Source: Anaerolineales bacterium UBA2200 | GTDB lineage: Bacteria; Chloroflexota; Anaerolineae; UBA2200 | Direction of reading: 5' to 3' | NCBI GenBank assembly: GCA_002327925.1 | Contig: DCVA01000033.1 | Location: 1 to 57,143 of the forward strand | Length of the DNA stretch: 57,143 nucleotides | Shown: piece by piece, positions 41,234 to 49,651 of the stretch | How the letters are laid out: each line of letters starts with the position of its first letter | How positions within the stretch are numbered: position 1 is the first letter of the stretch | Notes under the pieces: generated by a model | What the model was told of the DNA's origin: nothing | Database searches by the model: none | What the model saw: the letters and a program-made list of their open reading frames with translations, nothing else | Translations under genes and position numbers: made by a program

Positions 41234-42220
41234 CTACCAGAAATGCACGTTACCCAGCTCGCTGCATGGCCTGCCGAAGAACTGCACTGACACCGCGCAG
41301 AACACTCCCCCTGCAGTGTTCTGGATGAGTCGCGTCAGCTCGTCGGCAACGTGGAGGTTCAACGGCATCAACTCGCCGAGAGTCCACCCTGACGGGTCGA
41401 CTGTGGGCTGGCTTTCGTCATCCGACTCACACGCATCGTCGTCGCATTCTGTTGCGACGCCGAAGGCAGACAGATCAAAGGCGCCGATGTGGGGCTGCAG
41501 CCATTTGGTTCGCCGCATGAACTCTTGGCTCACGCGCCCACCGGCGTGAACATACAGGTTGCGAACGTTCTGAGCGAACCTCAGGTCGTTCAGAACGTGC
41601 GGAGGCAAGTTCAGCTGAAGACCGAAGGCCTTGCGCATCGCCGTGATACGTTTGGCTGCTGCCGCGCGCATGAACTCTTCCACGAAGGTAACCGGTAACC
41701 TCTGAGCCAGCTCATCCCAGTCTCCAGTCTCCAGCCCGAGTTGCTGGTCTGGTGGTTGGTCGGAATGGCGGACCGCCGGACGGGTCTCGCAGATGGCAAA
41801 CAGAGTATCGGCCAGGAACGCATCCAGGTGTGCCAGGCTCATAACAAGCTGTTGCACGGACGCGGCGAGCTCACAATCTATGTCGTCCGGGTCCGCATCG
41901 AGATCCATGTTGTCGAGACCAGCCTCTACATGGGCTGTACCCAAGATGCTGCCCAGCTCAACGTAGGATTCCGCTGAGTGGGCTGCTTGGTCCAGCGACT
42001 GACGTGCCTCAACGAAGCCTTTGCCCGACGCGTCGCCCGCTTCCGACAGCACTGCCTTGAGGAATCTCTCCCTGGCGAGCTCCATGGCCCCCCGCAGCTC
42101 TTCGGGCAGATTGGAGGGAAAGTCGCGCAACACGCTGGCGGCAGCGGCGGCGACAATGCGGGTCTGCTGCAACGCGAGGTCAAAGGTCACGTAGCGACGT
42201 CGATACTCTTCCCAGTCCAT
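41234..42220 (-). CDS. HEPN-domain protein with RN-x3-H motif
   Basis: 328 residues, mainly helical. Residues 213-232 read LRFAQNVRNLYVHAGGRVSQ, giving the HEPN motif RNLYVH (Arg220, His225) followed by the AGG turn typical of RNA-cutting HEPN proteins. A long acidic loop (ECDDDACESDDE) and a C-terminal helix pair follow. HEPN proteins often serve as toxins or RNase effectors; no nucleotidyltransferase partner is adjacent. The ATG has GGAGGT 7-8 nt upstream. A truncated paralogue of its C-terminus lies at 27504-27656. The RNase role is inferred from the motif. Confidence 0.65.
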   Translation of the reverse strand: MDWEEYRRRYVTFDLALQQTRIVAAAAASVLRDFPSNLPEELRGAMELARERFLKAVLSEAGDASGKGFVEARQSLDQAAHSAESYVELGSILGTAHVEAGLDNMDLDADPDDIDCELAASVQQLVMSLAHLDAFLADTLFAICETRPAVRHSDQPPDQQLGLETGDWDELAQRLPVTFVEEFMRAAAAKRITAMRKAFGLQLNLPPHVLNDLRFAQNVRNLYVHAGGRVSQEFMRRTKWLQPHIGAFDLSAFGVATECDDDACESDDESQPTVDPSGWTLGELMPLNLHVADELTRLIQNTAGGVFCAVSVQFFGRPCSELGNVHFW

Positions 42221-42283
42221 GAAGTGACCTCCGTGGGTCTAGCAGTTAGCCTGGCTTGTCGTCTGGACCTCGGAAACGATGGC

Positions 42284-42373
42284 CTAACCAACGATGTCTA
42301 GGCCCTCGACGACCTCCTGCAGGGCCTGTGTGGCGGCGTCTTCCCCTTCGAGCGTTGTCTCTTGACTTCCGAA
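42284..42373 (-). pseudogene. N-terminal fragment of a corrinoid-protein gene
   Basis: The minus-strand frame reads TTLEGEDAATQALQEVVEGL followed by DIVG and a TAG, matching the helical cap of the corrinoid protein (EGADDVAAEAARQALQEGVK, GLDIVN). It sits about 200 nt downstream of a decayed copy of the corrinoid-operon promoter (42570-42598), in the same order as in the intact operon. It is the 5' stump of a lost corrinoid-UroD operon. Confidence 0.65.
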
Positions 42374-42833
42374 GCGCGTCTGACATTGGGTCCAGCTTCG
42401 CTCAGAACGATTCCTGGCGTTCATACGCCAGAGGGCGATCAACCGGGCGAGAGGCCCAGAAACGCGCCACGGGCGAAGGGACGGTCGCGGGGGGCGGGTG
42501 GGTCCGAGGCCAAGGAGATGATCCGGACGCGACCGGAGCCGCGGCTCGTGCAGTCAGTGCCTCTGGAGTATGGTAGCACGGGTGGGGGAATTGGTCAATT
42601 GTGGAGCACGCTACCCCCTGGAGGAGAATGGGCCTTGGAGGGGGGGGACAGGGGTTGCGGGGTTGCACGCACGGGCGGCGCATGATGTCGTGGCGGAGGT
42701 CGAGGCTTTCGATGTGCCGGTTGGTCGCCTGAGGTTGGCGCGCGGCGTGGAACGGGAGCCACAGGGCGGCGCGTGCCGGCCCGTGGGTCAGGCGCCTCGC
42801 TGTGTCGCCTGCCACCTTCTCGTCACACGGTTC
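42374..42833. other. Decayed leader and non-coding stretch
   Basis: Contains the remnant promoter-leader described at 42520-42598. From 42600 to 42833 it is G-rich with no credible gene, ending at the stop of the DUF4365 gene. Nothing else was recognised. Confidence 0.45.
42520..42598 (-). promoter_or_regulatory. Remnant corrinoid-operon promoter
   Basis: Minus strand TTGACC (42598-42593), 17 nt, TACCAT (42575-42570), followed downstream by the motif GATGATCCGGACGCGAC (about 42518-42534, plus spelling) that also occurs at 47479-47495. The CCTCG palindrome is lost. It drives only a truncated corrinoid stump, so it is likely a relic, though still promoter-like. Confidence 0.6.
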
Positions 42834-44672
42834 TCATAGCGTCCTAAACCGGTCTCCATACTGCTCGAGCTGCTCCTCCTGCCAACAATGTGACCATGTC
42901 CAATCGCTCGGGTGTGGCTCTGCATCACAGCACTTGGTGCAGTGGTCTTCGCGAAAGGACCCGTACGCCGCGTCCAGACTCAGTGCGGAGATTCCATAGC
43001 CGTGGAGTGTGCAATAGAGAGTCTTGAATCCAGCGCTAGGAAGCTGGAGCATCCGGGCAGGCATGCCCCCGCCACTCAGCCTGAGGAATAGGTGCCGACA
43101 TTTGATGAGAACCCTCGTGGGGTCCAGGTCCAGGATCCCGATCCGCACAACATTCGCGATCTCATCATTCGGGTTACCGAGGTCAATACCCAAAGACGCC
43201 GCCATCCGCTTGTAGATTCGCTTCTCGTCGGCCAGGTCGATGGCCTCGGGCGGCTCGTTGGTCAGAGAGCGCCTGATTTCGTTGGCGATACTACGGACTT
43301 GGGCGAGTGTTTCATCACGGACGCCTGAGTCGCGAATTGCCATTGCCATCTGCTCCCCCAATGCCTGACGAGCGTTGACGGACGCCTCGTCGTGCCAGTT
43401 GCAGAGCCATGCGGCGTGAGTGATGTTGAGGGAGGCATCGTCCCATGCTCCCAGTTGGACAGCGATATCAACCCCCGCTCGTGCCATGTCGCCAAGTGAC
43501 TGCTCGTATGCCCTGGCTCCCTCGGTCATGTCGTCCTCCCACAGCCGTAGGACGAATGACTGAGCACTCATCGTGACCAACGCTGTGCTTCGCGGAATGA
43601 TGTGGAACAGGCCGTTTCGCACCATGAACCGCAGAAGGCGGCTGCACTGCTCGAACTTCTGGGTCACCAACACGGCGGCTCGACTTCTCACAGCCGGCTG
43701 CATCAAAGCCCACAGCGGCTCCGTTGACTCTCTGTTGCGTGAATCCTGACAGACTCTCGCGTTGATGAAGAGGGAGAAATCGTGTTGGACATACTGGTGC
43801 AGCTTGGCAGCCCGAACGGCCAGGGCAGCAAACGCTCGAAGATGCAACGGGCCTCCCCTGCTCGTGGACTTCAGCCGCAGGGCGAACTCAAGCTCCAGTC
43901 TAGGGCATTCGTCTAGGCGGTCGGACAGGCGCGCTTCCTGCATTGCGAGCAACTGCAAGTGCAAGATGGCAGCGAATGTGGCTTCTACTGATGAGGTCTT
44001 GTCCTCCAGTATTCCTCTCGCCACCGCTTCGGACTCTCCGAAGGCAAGCCGCTTCTGGAGCCGGTCCAGCTTCTCAATCCGGAGAAACGAGATCTTCTGC
44101 TGCAGCCCGGATTCGATGTCATCGAGGTTCGGGACCGACGCCATAGCACCCAAGAACGTGTCTGCACTGGCGGCCGAGACTGAACGCGATGCTAGCAAGA
44201 TCTCGCTATCGAGAATCGCTTTGTGGAGAGTGGAGATCGTGTCGGGTAGTTTGCGAGCAGAGTTCAAGTGTATCGTGACTTTGGCTCCGCTGGCCTGCTT
44301 GTGCCTCGAGAGACGTTCTCGTAGGTCGCGATCTAGCTGAATCGCATGCCACCAGGTCCGCTTCTGGTAAACGTCGGCCAAGACTACGACTAGAGGCACT
44401 GCAAGTTCGGCGCACCAGTAAATCACGTCGTCCGCGCTGACTGACAGGCTTATTGTGTGCCCGTCAGCCAACAGCCTGGGCCTCTGGGTGCCTTTGATCT
44501 GCACTTTGAACAGCGCGCCGGTACTGGCGCCCTGATCAAAGATCTCTACTTCGGCGTCTACCCCGTAGTCTTTGCCCTGCTCGCGGACGCGCCACGAACC
44601 AGGTAGCGTTTGCGCGAACTGCCTACACGCAAGCTCGTCTATCTCGTGTTGTTTGGGAAGCCGTTTTGACAT
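42834..44672 (-). CDS. DUF4365-domain protein (PD-(D/E)XK-like), large C-terminal region
   Basis: 612 residues. Residues 1-130 match the DUF4365 pattern: LPKQHEIDELACRQFAQTLP, KDYGVDAEVEIFD (Asp39, Glu43), FKVQIKGT (Gln58-Ile-Lys60), then VIYWCAELAVPLVVVLADVY. This is a PD-(D/E)XK variant with Gln in the E-x-K position, common in defence-island proteins. The rest is a long helical region without recognised motifs and a C-terminal Cys/His-containing tail (CTKCCDAEPHPSDWTWSHC). The ATG at 44672 has a weak AAGAG site. No obvious partner is coupled to it. Confidence 0.7.
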   Translation of the reverse strand: MSKRLPKQHEIDELACRQFAQTLPGSWRVREQGKDYGVDAEVEIFDQGASTGALFKVQIKGTQRPRLLADGHTISLSVSADDVIYWCAELAVPLVVVLADVYQKRTWWHAIQLDRDLRERLSRHKQASGAKVTIHLNSARKLPDTISTLHKAILDSEILLASRSVSAASADTFLGAMASVPNLDDIESGLQQKISFLRIEKLDRLQKRLAFGESEAVARGILEDKTSSVEATFAAILHLQLLAMQEARLSDRLDECPRLELEFALRLKSTSRGGPLHLRAFAALAVRAAKLHQYVQHDFSLFINARVCQDSRNRESTEPLWALMQPAVRSRAAVLVTQKFEQCSRLLRFMVRNGLFHIIPRSTALVTMSAQSFVLRLWEDDMTEGARAYEQSLGDMARAGVDIAVQLGAWDDASLNITHAAWLCNWHDEASVNARQALGEQMAMAIRDSGVRDETLAQVRSIANEIRRSLTNEPPEAIDLADEKRIYKRMAASLGIDLGNPNDEIANVVRIGILDLDPTRVLIKCRHLFLRLSGGGMPARMLQLPSAGFKTLYCTLHGYGISALSLDAAYGSFREDHCTKCCDAEPHPSDWTWSHCWQEEQLEQYGDRFRTL

Positions 44673-44940
44673 GTTGCTCTTTCAGTGCGGTCGCTCCACG
44701 TTCGCGCTAGTGTGCAACGCCAAGCGGCAAATGTGTTGACCATGTCGGGTCTGGCGATTCAATTGACTTGATGAGTCTGATCGGCATGTCTGCGGGAAGC
44801 GACGGGTGAGGGTTGCGGTGGTTCTCCTATTGCGGCGACGCGGCCCCCGCTTTGCCTTTACTTCCCCGCACGATCATGCAAGGGACTGCTGCTTGAACTA
44901 CAGTCGGGCAGGCCACAAGTAAGCCCCACGCCTCGCAGGA

Positions 44941-45951
44941 CTACGCCGGGTTAGCCTTGGCAGTGGTCTTCAGCCGCGACTTAACATCCCCGGGGGCGAA
45001 CAGGTACCAGTGTGGGTCTTGGTTCGCGTCGATCTGCCATTTGAACCAGTCGACCACGATGTCCCAAAGCCCCGCCTCCCGCTGATCCCAGATGTGACTT
45101 CCTGCCGCTTTACAGAGATCGATGAGATAGAGAGCCATAATCGCCAGTCGACACTGCATCGCTTTTCTCGGAGGCAACTGATTGGTCTCCACGAAGATGA
45201 ACTGGAGCTTACTCGAGACCAGCTCCACGAGGTCACGGATTGCAGGGTCCGATGTGTACTTCGCCACAAACGCCTTCCAGTTGAGTGGACTCGCGACCTT
45301 TGTCGCTTCATGAACGGCGAGCATCTCGTCCCAGACAATCTGCAACTGTTCGCGGTACATGAGCTCCTTCCCCTGGTACCTCGGCGAGCAGACCACAGGC
45401 TCGATGTGGCTCTCCCATTTGGCCAGGAAGGCCGAATGCTCGGTGGTAAGGGGCCTAATCCATCTCGCACCCAGCGCCAGTCGAAAGGCGGCAACGACCT
45501 GGAACAATAGAAACGCCATTCTTATGCCGAGGGTGCTCTCGGGGTGGGCCGGGTCGATCTCGTCCGCGAGTATGTATCTCTGCAGCTGCAGGTACCGCTG
45601 AAGTTCGACCGGGTTGGCGTTGTCTGAGGCAATGTAATCAATCGAAGCGACCTCGATCAGCCTTGGAAGAAGGAGGTCGACATATTCCATCACGAGCAAT
45701 CGGTCCGCTTTGTCCGCCTCGGCGAACTGACGCGTCCTTATCGCATCTTCGCGCGTCTGCTGCAGAGCGAGCACCTCAAGATTCTGCCGGTGCGTGCTCT
45801 GCAGTAGCTCCAGTTGCGACTTGTGTGCGGCATCACACTCCTTTCTGGCAACGTGGGCCTGGAACAATCCGGCTAGGATAGTTCCGACCACAACGGACAG
45901 CACGCCAAGCACAGGTTCGAGTTTCTCTAGCACCATTAGCAAGTCGCTCAC
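44941..45951 (-). CDS. Membrane-anchored coiled-coil protein of unknown function
   Basis: 336 residues. One N-terminal hydrophobic helix (LEPVLGVLSVVVGTILAGLF) is followed by a charged helical stretch (about 35-90) likely to be a coiled coil, then a helical soluble domain of about 230 residues with no known motif. GTG start at 45951 with AAGGAGGT just upstream; the spacing is short. It lies 98 nt downstream of UroD copy 3 on the same strand and could be cotranscribed. Its architecture is common among uncharacterised island proteins. Confidence 0.65.
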   Translation of the reverse strand: MSDLLMVLEKLEPVLGVLSVVVGTILAGLFQAHVARKECDAAHKSQLELLQSTHRQNLEVLALQQTREDAIRTRQFAEADKADRLLVMEYVDLLLPRLIEVASIDYIASDNANPVELQRYLQLQRYILADEIDPAHPESTLGIRMAFLLFQVVAAFRLALGARWIRPLTTEHSAFLAKWESHIEPVVCSPRYQGKELMYREQLQIVWDEMLAVHEATKVASPLNWKAFVAKYTSDPAIRDLVELVSSKLQFIFVETNQLPPRKAMQCRLAIMALYLIDLCKAAGSHIWDQREAGLWDIVVDWFKWQIDANQDPHWYLFAPGDVKSRLKTTAKANPA

Positions 45952-46049
45952 GCTACCTCCTTATCGTGTTAGAGGATCGTGCAAGAGGCCGCTAGTGCGG
46001 TACCGTGAGTGTCGGCCTCCCTGCGCATCTCGGCCGCCCACAGCAAGGC

Positions 46050-47330
46050 CTACCTCTCTCGCGCCCTCCGGATCACTTCCTCCTCCGGCTGGCCCTTGAG
46101 CCATTCGTCGAACGGCAAAAAGGCCGGCACTTTGACCTCCACCTGGTCCAGGTCTCTGGCGATGGGGTAGCGTCCGTACGTATGCACGGCTGCCAGCGCG
46201 GCAAAGACGTTCACCGGCTGCGTGTCCGCCGGGATGTTGCCGACCATGGCGAACATGTGCCCCTGACGACCGAGTACGTCGATCCACCGGCGGACATAGG
46301 CCATGATGTCCTCGGGCCTGGAGTCGCGCACAAAGCGGCCGTTGATGCTCAGCACGCGCAGCACGCCCTTGCCCTTGCAGCGCGTGTCGATGTACTCCTT
46401 CAGCCACAGCGGATCCCAGAGCTGGGTCGGGCCCATGCCGCCGCCTGCAGCCGGCTGGCCCAGCAGTGAGATCTCGGCCGCGGCGTCGAGGCAGTCGAAC
46501 AGGATCTGCTTGTCGAACTTGGCCGGGTCTTCCTCGGAATAGTCCATAGCTCCGCCGCCCGAGCTGATGGTCAGCCCCAGGTCCTTTCCCTGCGCTTTGA
46601 GCCGTTTGGCCGAAGGCACGACCCACTCGCGGAACATGGGGATGGTGATGTTGGGGAAGCAGGACCAGGCGTCGGCGCCCATAAAGCTCTTGACCTTGCC
46701 GCCCCGCGACTGGGCTTTGACCATGGGCATAATGGCCTGGTCCTCGGCAAAGGCAAAGAGGTCCTTGGCGAACGCGGGATTGCGCCGCAGGGCTTTGATG
46801 GCGGCGGGATAGCCCATCACCTGGCACATCAGGCTGAACGGGGAGCAGAAGAATCCGCCGGCGATGAGCGTGCCGCCGGCCTGCTGGATGCGCCAGGCCA
46901 GGTCCACCAGCATGGGCACGCGGCCCTTGGACGGGTCGAGCGGCGGGAGTTTGGCCAGGTCGGCGGGGGACGAGATGAGCGGGTGGCTCACGTCGACGGT
47001 GGGCATGGCCACGTCGCTATAGATCATCTTTTGGCCCAGCGCCTCGGCTTCAAAGTTGTAGCCGTCGGGGGCGATCATGTAGGCGTCCATGCCGTACCAG
47101 CGCTGGACCGCGGTGTGGCCGGCCACCAGGAGCTCGGCGTCCCAGTAGTACTGGCGCGCTGGCAGGCGGGCCACGGTCATACAATGGTCGTGCATCTGCG
47201 ATCCGGGGAAGGCCATCACGTCGGGTGTGCCCATCATCGACGCCAGCGAGCGCGATGCGCCATTGAGCCGCCCGAGGTGCAGGCCTTTGGCCCACAACAG
47301 TCCCTGAACCATCTCCCACGTACTTGCCAT
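46050..47330 (-). CDS. Uroporphyrinogen decarboxylase-fold corrinoid methyltransferase, copy 3
   Basis: 426 residues, clearly homologous to copies 1 and 2 along the full length (for example MHDHCMTVARLPARQYYWDA, WDPLWLKEYIDT, FDEWLKGQPEEEVIRRARER) but far more diverged, so an older paralogue. It has the same N-terminal GLLWAKGLHLGRLNGASR segment. The start at 47330 is set by AGGAGGAAAGG. It is driven by the promoter at 47533-47561 and has no adjacent corrinoid gene, so it probably shares the corrinoid protein encoded at 39117 or one elsewhere. Confidence 0.87.
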   Translation of the reverse strand: MASTWEMVQGLLWAKGLHLGRLNGASRSLASMMGTPDVMAFPGSQMHDHCMTVARLPARQYYWDAELLVAGHTAVQRWYGMDAYMIAPDGYNFEAEALGQKMIYSDVAMPTVDVSHPLISSPADLAKLPPLDPSKGRVPMLVDLAWRIQQAGGTLIAGGFFCSPFSLMCQVMGYPAAIKALRRNPAFAKDLFAFAEDQAIMPMVKAQSRGGKVKSFMGADAWSCFPNITIPMFREWVVPSAKRLKAQGKDLGLTISSGGGAMDYSEEDPAKFDKQILFDCLDAAAEISLLGQPAAGGGMGPTQLWDPLWLKEYIDTRCKGKGVLRVLSINGRFVRDSRPEDIMAYVRRWIDVLGRQGHMFAMVGNIPADTQPVNVFAALAAVHTYGRYPIARDLDQVEVKVPAFLPFDEWLKGQPEEEVIRRARER

Positions 47331-47481
47331 CGTCCTTTCCTCCTGCGCTGGAATGGATAGGCCAAGGCGCCCAGAATCCACTGGAGATGGACGCCGACGA
47401 TGATCGACAATAGGCAGAACTATCAGGGGGGCAGCGAACTGCGGAGGAGGACGGGGCAGAGGGTCCGAGGTCTAGCGTGAT

Positions 47482-47561
47482 GATCCGGACGCGACTGAGC
47501 GCCTGACAGCACAGTTGGTACCCTCGGGCGCGAGGATAGCACGGTTTGCCCGGGGTGTCAA
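47482..47561 (-). promoter_or_regulatory. Promoter and leader element of UroD copy 3
   Basis: Minus strand TTGACA (47561-47556), 17 nt, TATCCT (47538-47533); palindrome CCTCG-N4-CGAGG (47522-47535) overlapping the -10 box; motif GATCCGGACGCG at 47482-47493. It is the same layout as at 40014-40093, down to spacing. The leader to the ATG at 47330 is about 195 nt and otherwise featureless. Confidence 0.75.
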
Positions 47562-47594
47562 ACGGGGGTGGGACGCGTTGCGCTCGCGGGCGAG

Positions 47595-47623
47595 TTGTCC
47601 CTCCTTTTCCGTCGTGGTAAGAT
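47595..47623 (+). promoter_or_regulatory. Possible promoter for the membrane-anchored secreted protein
   Basis: TTGTCC (47595-47600), 17 nt, TAAGAT (47618-47623), then GGGAGG and the ATG at 47643. It is back-to-back with the UroD copy 3 promoter. The -10 match is moderate. Confidence 0.4.
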
Positions 47624-47642
47624 ACCTTCAGGGAGGCCAACC

Positions 47643-48859
47643 ATGAGCGACAACTTAGGTTCCTCCTACCAGCCGGTCCCGATGGCCTATGAGCTCGTCA
47701 GAGCGCGCCTGACGGCCGGGGCTATACGTCCGACGAGGCCATCCAGCACCTGGTGCGCCACAGCATCCCCGTCGCGGGTGGCCGGCTGGCCCGCGAGGGG
47801 TGGGTTTTGCTGATCGGATTGGGCACGCTGGTGGCGGCGGGGATGGCCATCGCGCCGGTGCTTTCGGCGAGCTGGACCACCTACACCGACGCCGCGCACG
47901 GGTTCACGGTCAAGTACCCGCTGCTGTGGCAGCCCGTGGTGAACCAGGACGAGAATGGCGCCCGGGAGATCCAGTTTCCCCAGCGTTTCGGCTGGGCCCA
48001 GGAAAGAAACGGGCTGCTGATCTACCTCTCGCCCGCCGAGGGAGGCACGGCCCTCACAGCCAATCAGTGCGTGGCCACGGTCAAGAGCTTCTCCTACGAG
48101 ATGGAGGGCTCGACCATTCAGAGCAGCCGGGTGCGGCTCGTGGGCGGATACCCCGCCGGCGAGGTGACAACGCTGGTGGACATGCCCGATGGTCCCACGG
48201 TGGCCCCGGTGACGACACTGTACAGCACAGCGGAGGGGATGGTCTCCTTCGAGGCCCATGACCTGACCGGCGACGTCGAACGCGCGCAGCGGCTGATGAC
48301 CAAGTTCGTGGAGGGCTATGTTCCCCGCGTGGCAGGGTCGGGGGTCGCCCTGCCCGAGCTGGACTTGGCCTGTCCCTCGGGGTACGATCCCTATGTAGGC
48401 GACACGTTGTCCTTTGCCACCTGCTATCCCGCCGCGTGGCTGGCGGTCGAGGTGCCGGCCGGCGTGCTGACCGACACTCAGCAGACGATCTTTACCCCGC
48501 CCGGGTTCACGGAGCAGGCGGGGGCGCTGGCGGTGGGCAGGGCCACGCGCGAGAGCGACTGGACCGTGAGCGACGAGGACCTGCTGAAGAGGGCGCTGGA
48601 CAAGCTGGTGGAGTCAGGCGGGAAGGTTGTCGAGGCGCCGCGGATGGTGACCGTGGCCGGGCGGCGGGGGGTGGAGTCGGTGAGCGATCACGAGAGCCGG
48701 ACGGAGGCGGGGCAGATGCAGCGCTACCGCACTGTGTATGTGGCGGAGGGGGAGTGGATCTGGGCGCTGACGGCGATGCAGGAGGGGGAGGATCTGGGGC
48801 CGCTCTTTGCCGAAGGGTTCGAGGTGCTGGCCGAAGGGTTTAGGTTGGTGGGGGACTAG
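47643..48859 (+). CDS. Membrane-anchored extracellular protein, frameshifted near its start
   Basis: The ATG at 47643 has GGGAGG upstream and opens MSDNLGSSYQPVPMAYELVR, but that frame leaves sense after ARLTAG. The frame that continues (GYTSDEAIQHLVRHSIPVAG, then a membrane helix WVLLIGLGTLVAAGMAIAPV) joins it exactly if one G is added to the run at 47717-47720. The remainder (GTG at 47753 onward, 368 residues) is an extracellular protein with FTVKYPLLWQP and CPSGYDPYVGDT, paralogous to the gene at 49652. The frameshift may be a sequencing error. No function is assigned; some PsbP-like resemblance is possible. Confidence 0.7.
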
Positions 48860-49167
48860 GGGGACAGGCTGACCCCGTCCAGTAGGACGGGACGCCAGTA
48901 GGCAGAGACTGAACTGCGAACCATGCAGGGGTGGTCGTTGCCGTGACTCTCGCGCTGCTGTATGGTTTGTAGTTGCACTAGTCCCTGCGCGACGGCGCGG
49001 GGACGAATATCTCTGCGGTACTCCGCGGAGGCGCTTCAGCGCTCCCTGTGCCTGTACGGGCGCGGCGAGTTGCTCCCGCGGCGCATTTGTGGCATCATCC
49101 GGCGCAGAATGCGACGGCGGTGCGCCGGCGGCTGAATGCGCGCGGCGCACTCCGCGGGAGGCGACTA
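48860..49167. other. Intergenic stretch with a terminator-like hairpin
   Basis: CCCGTCC-AGTA-GGACGGG (48874-48891) lies 15 nt after the preceding stop and may end transcription, though no T-run follows. The remainder up to the TTG at 49168 shows no gene or RNA that I recognise. Confidence 0.45.
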
Positions 49168-49620
49168 TTGTTCTGTATGAGCTGCGGCACAGAGCTGCCC
49201 GAAGAGGCGAAATTCTGCTGGAAATGCGGCCAGGCGGTCAACCGGGCGGCCATGGCCGCTCCGCAAACGCCGTTCGAGAGCTGCACGCTCCAGGCCTGTT
49301 ACGAGCTCAACCCGAAGAGCACGGGCGGCTTCTACTGCGACCGCTGGTGGGAAGCGCGCCTGGAGGGAGAGGGCCAAGCGGGGTCATCCGTGCTGGTCAA
49401 GAGCTCTGTGGTGGCCCTGAGCGGCCTGTCGCTGGTGGAGAAGGCGACGCGCAATCCGGGCCGGGCGGCGCGGGCGCGCTTCGCCTCGGACTGGGAGGCC
49501 GCCTACCGGCAGGTGATCGAGGGGCTGCTGGCTCAGGGCTGGGAGCCGCAGGCGGTGGACAGGGAAGGGCACGCCACAGCGCTGCGCCGGCCAAGAGGGT
49601 CGCGGGAGCCGGAAAGGTAG
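49168..49620 (+). CDS. Zinc-ribbon protein of unknown function
   Basis: 150 residues. The N-terminal zinc ribbon FCMSCGTELPEEAKFCWKCG is typical of small regulatory or membrane-associated proteins. The rest (RWWEARLEGEGQAGSS, ASDWEAAYRQVIEGLLAQGW) is soluble and unassigned. I start it at the TTG 49168, which directly precedes FCMSCG and has GGGAGG 6 nt upstream; there is no suitable ATG except the one at 49177, which would delete a ribbon residue. It probably forms an operon with the gene at 49652. Confidence 0.65.
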   Translation: MFCMSCGTELPEEAKFCWKCGQAVNRAAMAAPQTPFESCTLQACYELNPKSTGGFYCDRWWEARLEGEGQAGSSVLVKSSVVALSGLSLVEKATRNPGRAARARFASDWEAAYRQVIEGLLAQGWEPQAVDREGHATALRRPRGSREPER

Positions 49621-49651
49621 CCCGCGCCGACGATTCCCTACGGAGGTACCT

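Noticed and set aside
48860..49167. tRNA or small RNA gene
   Set aside because: Only a simple 7-bp hairpin is visible; no cloverleaf or conserved RNA motif was seen here or elsewhere in the window.
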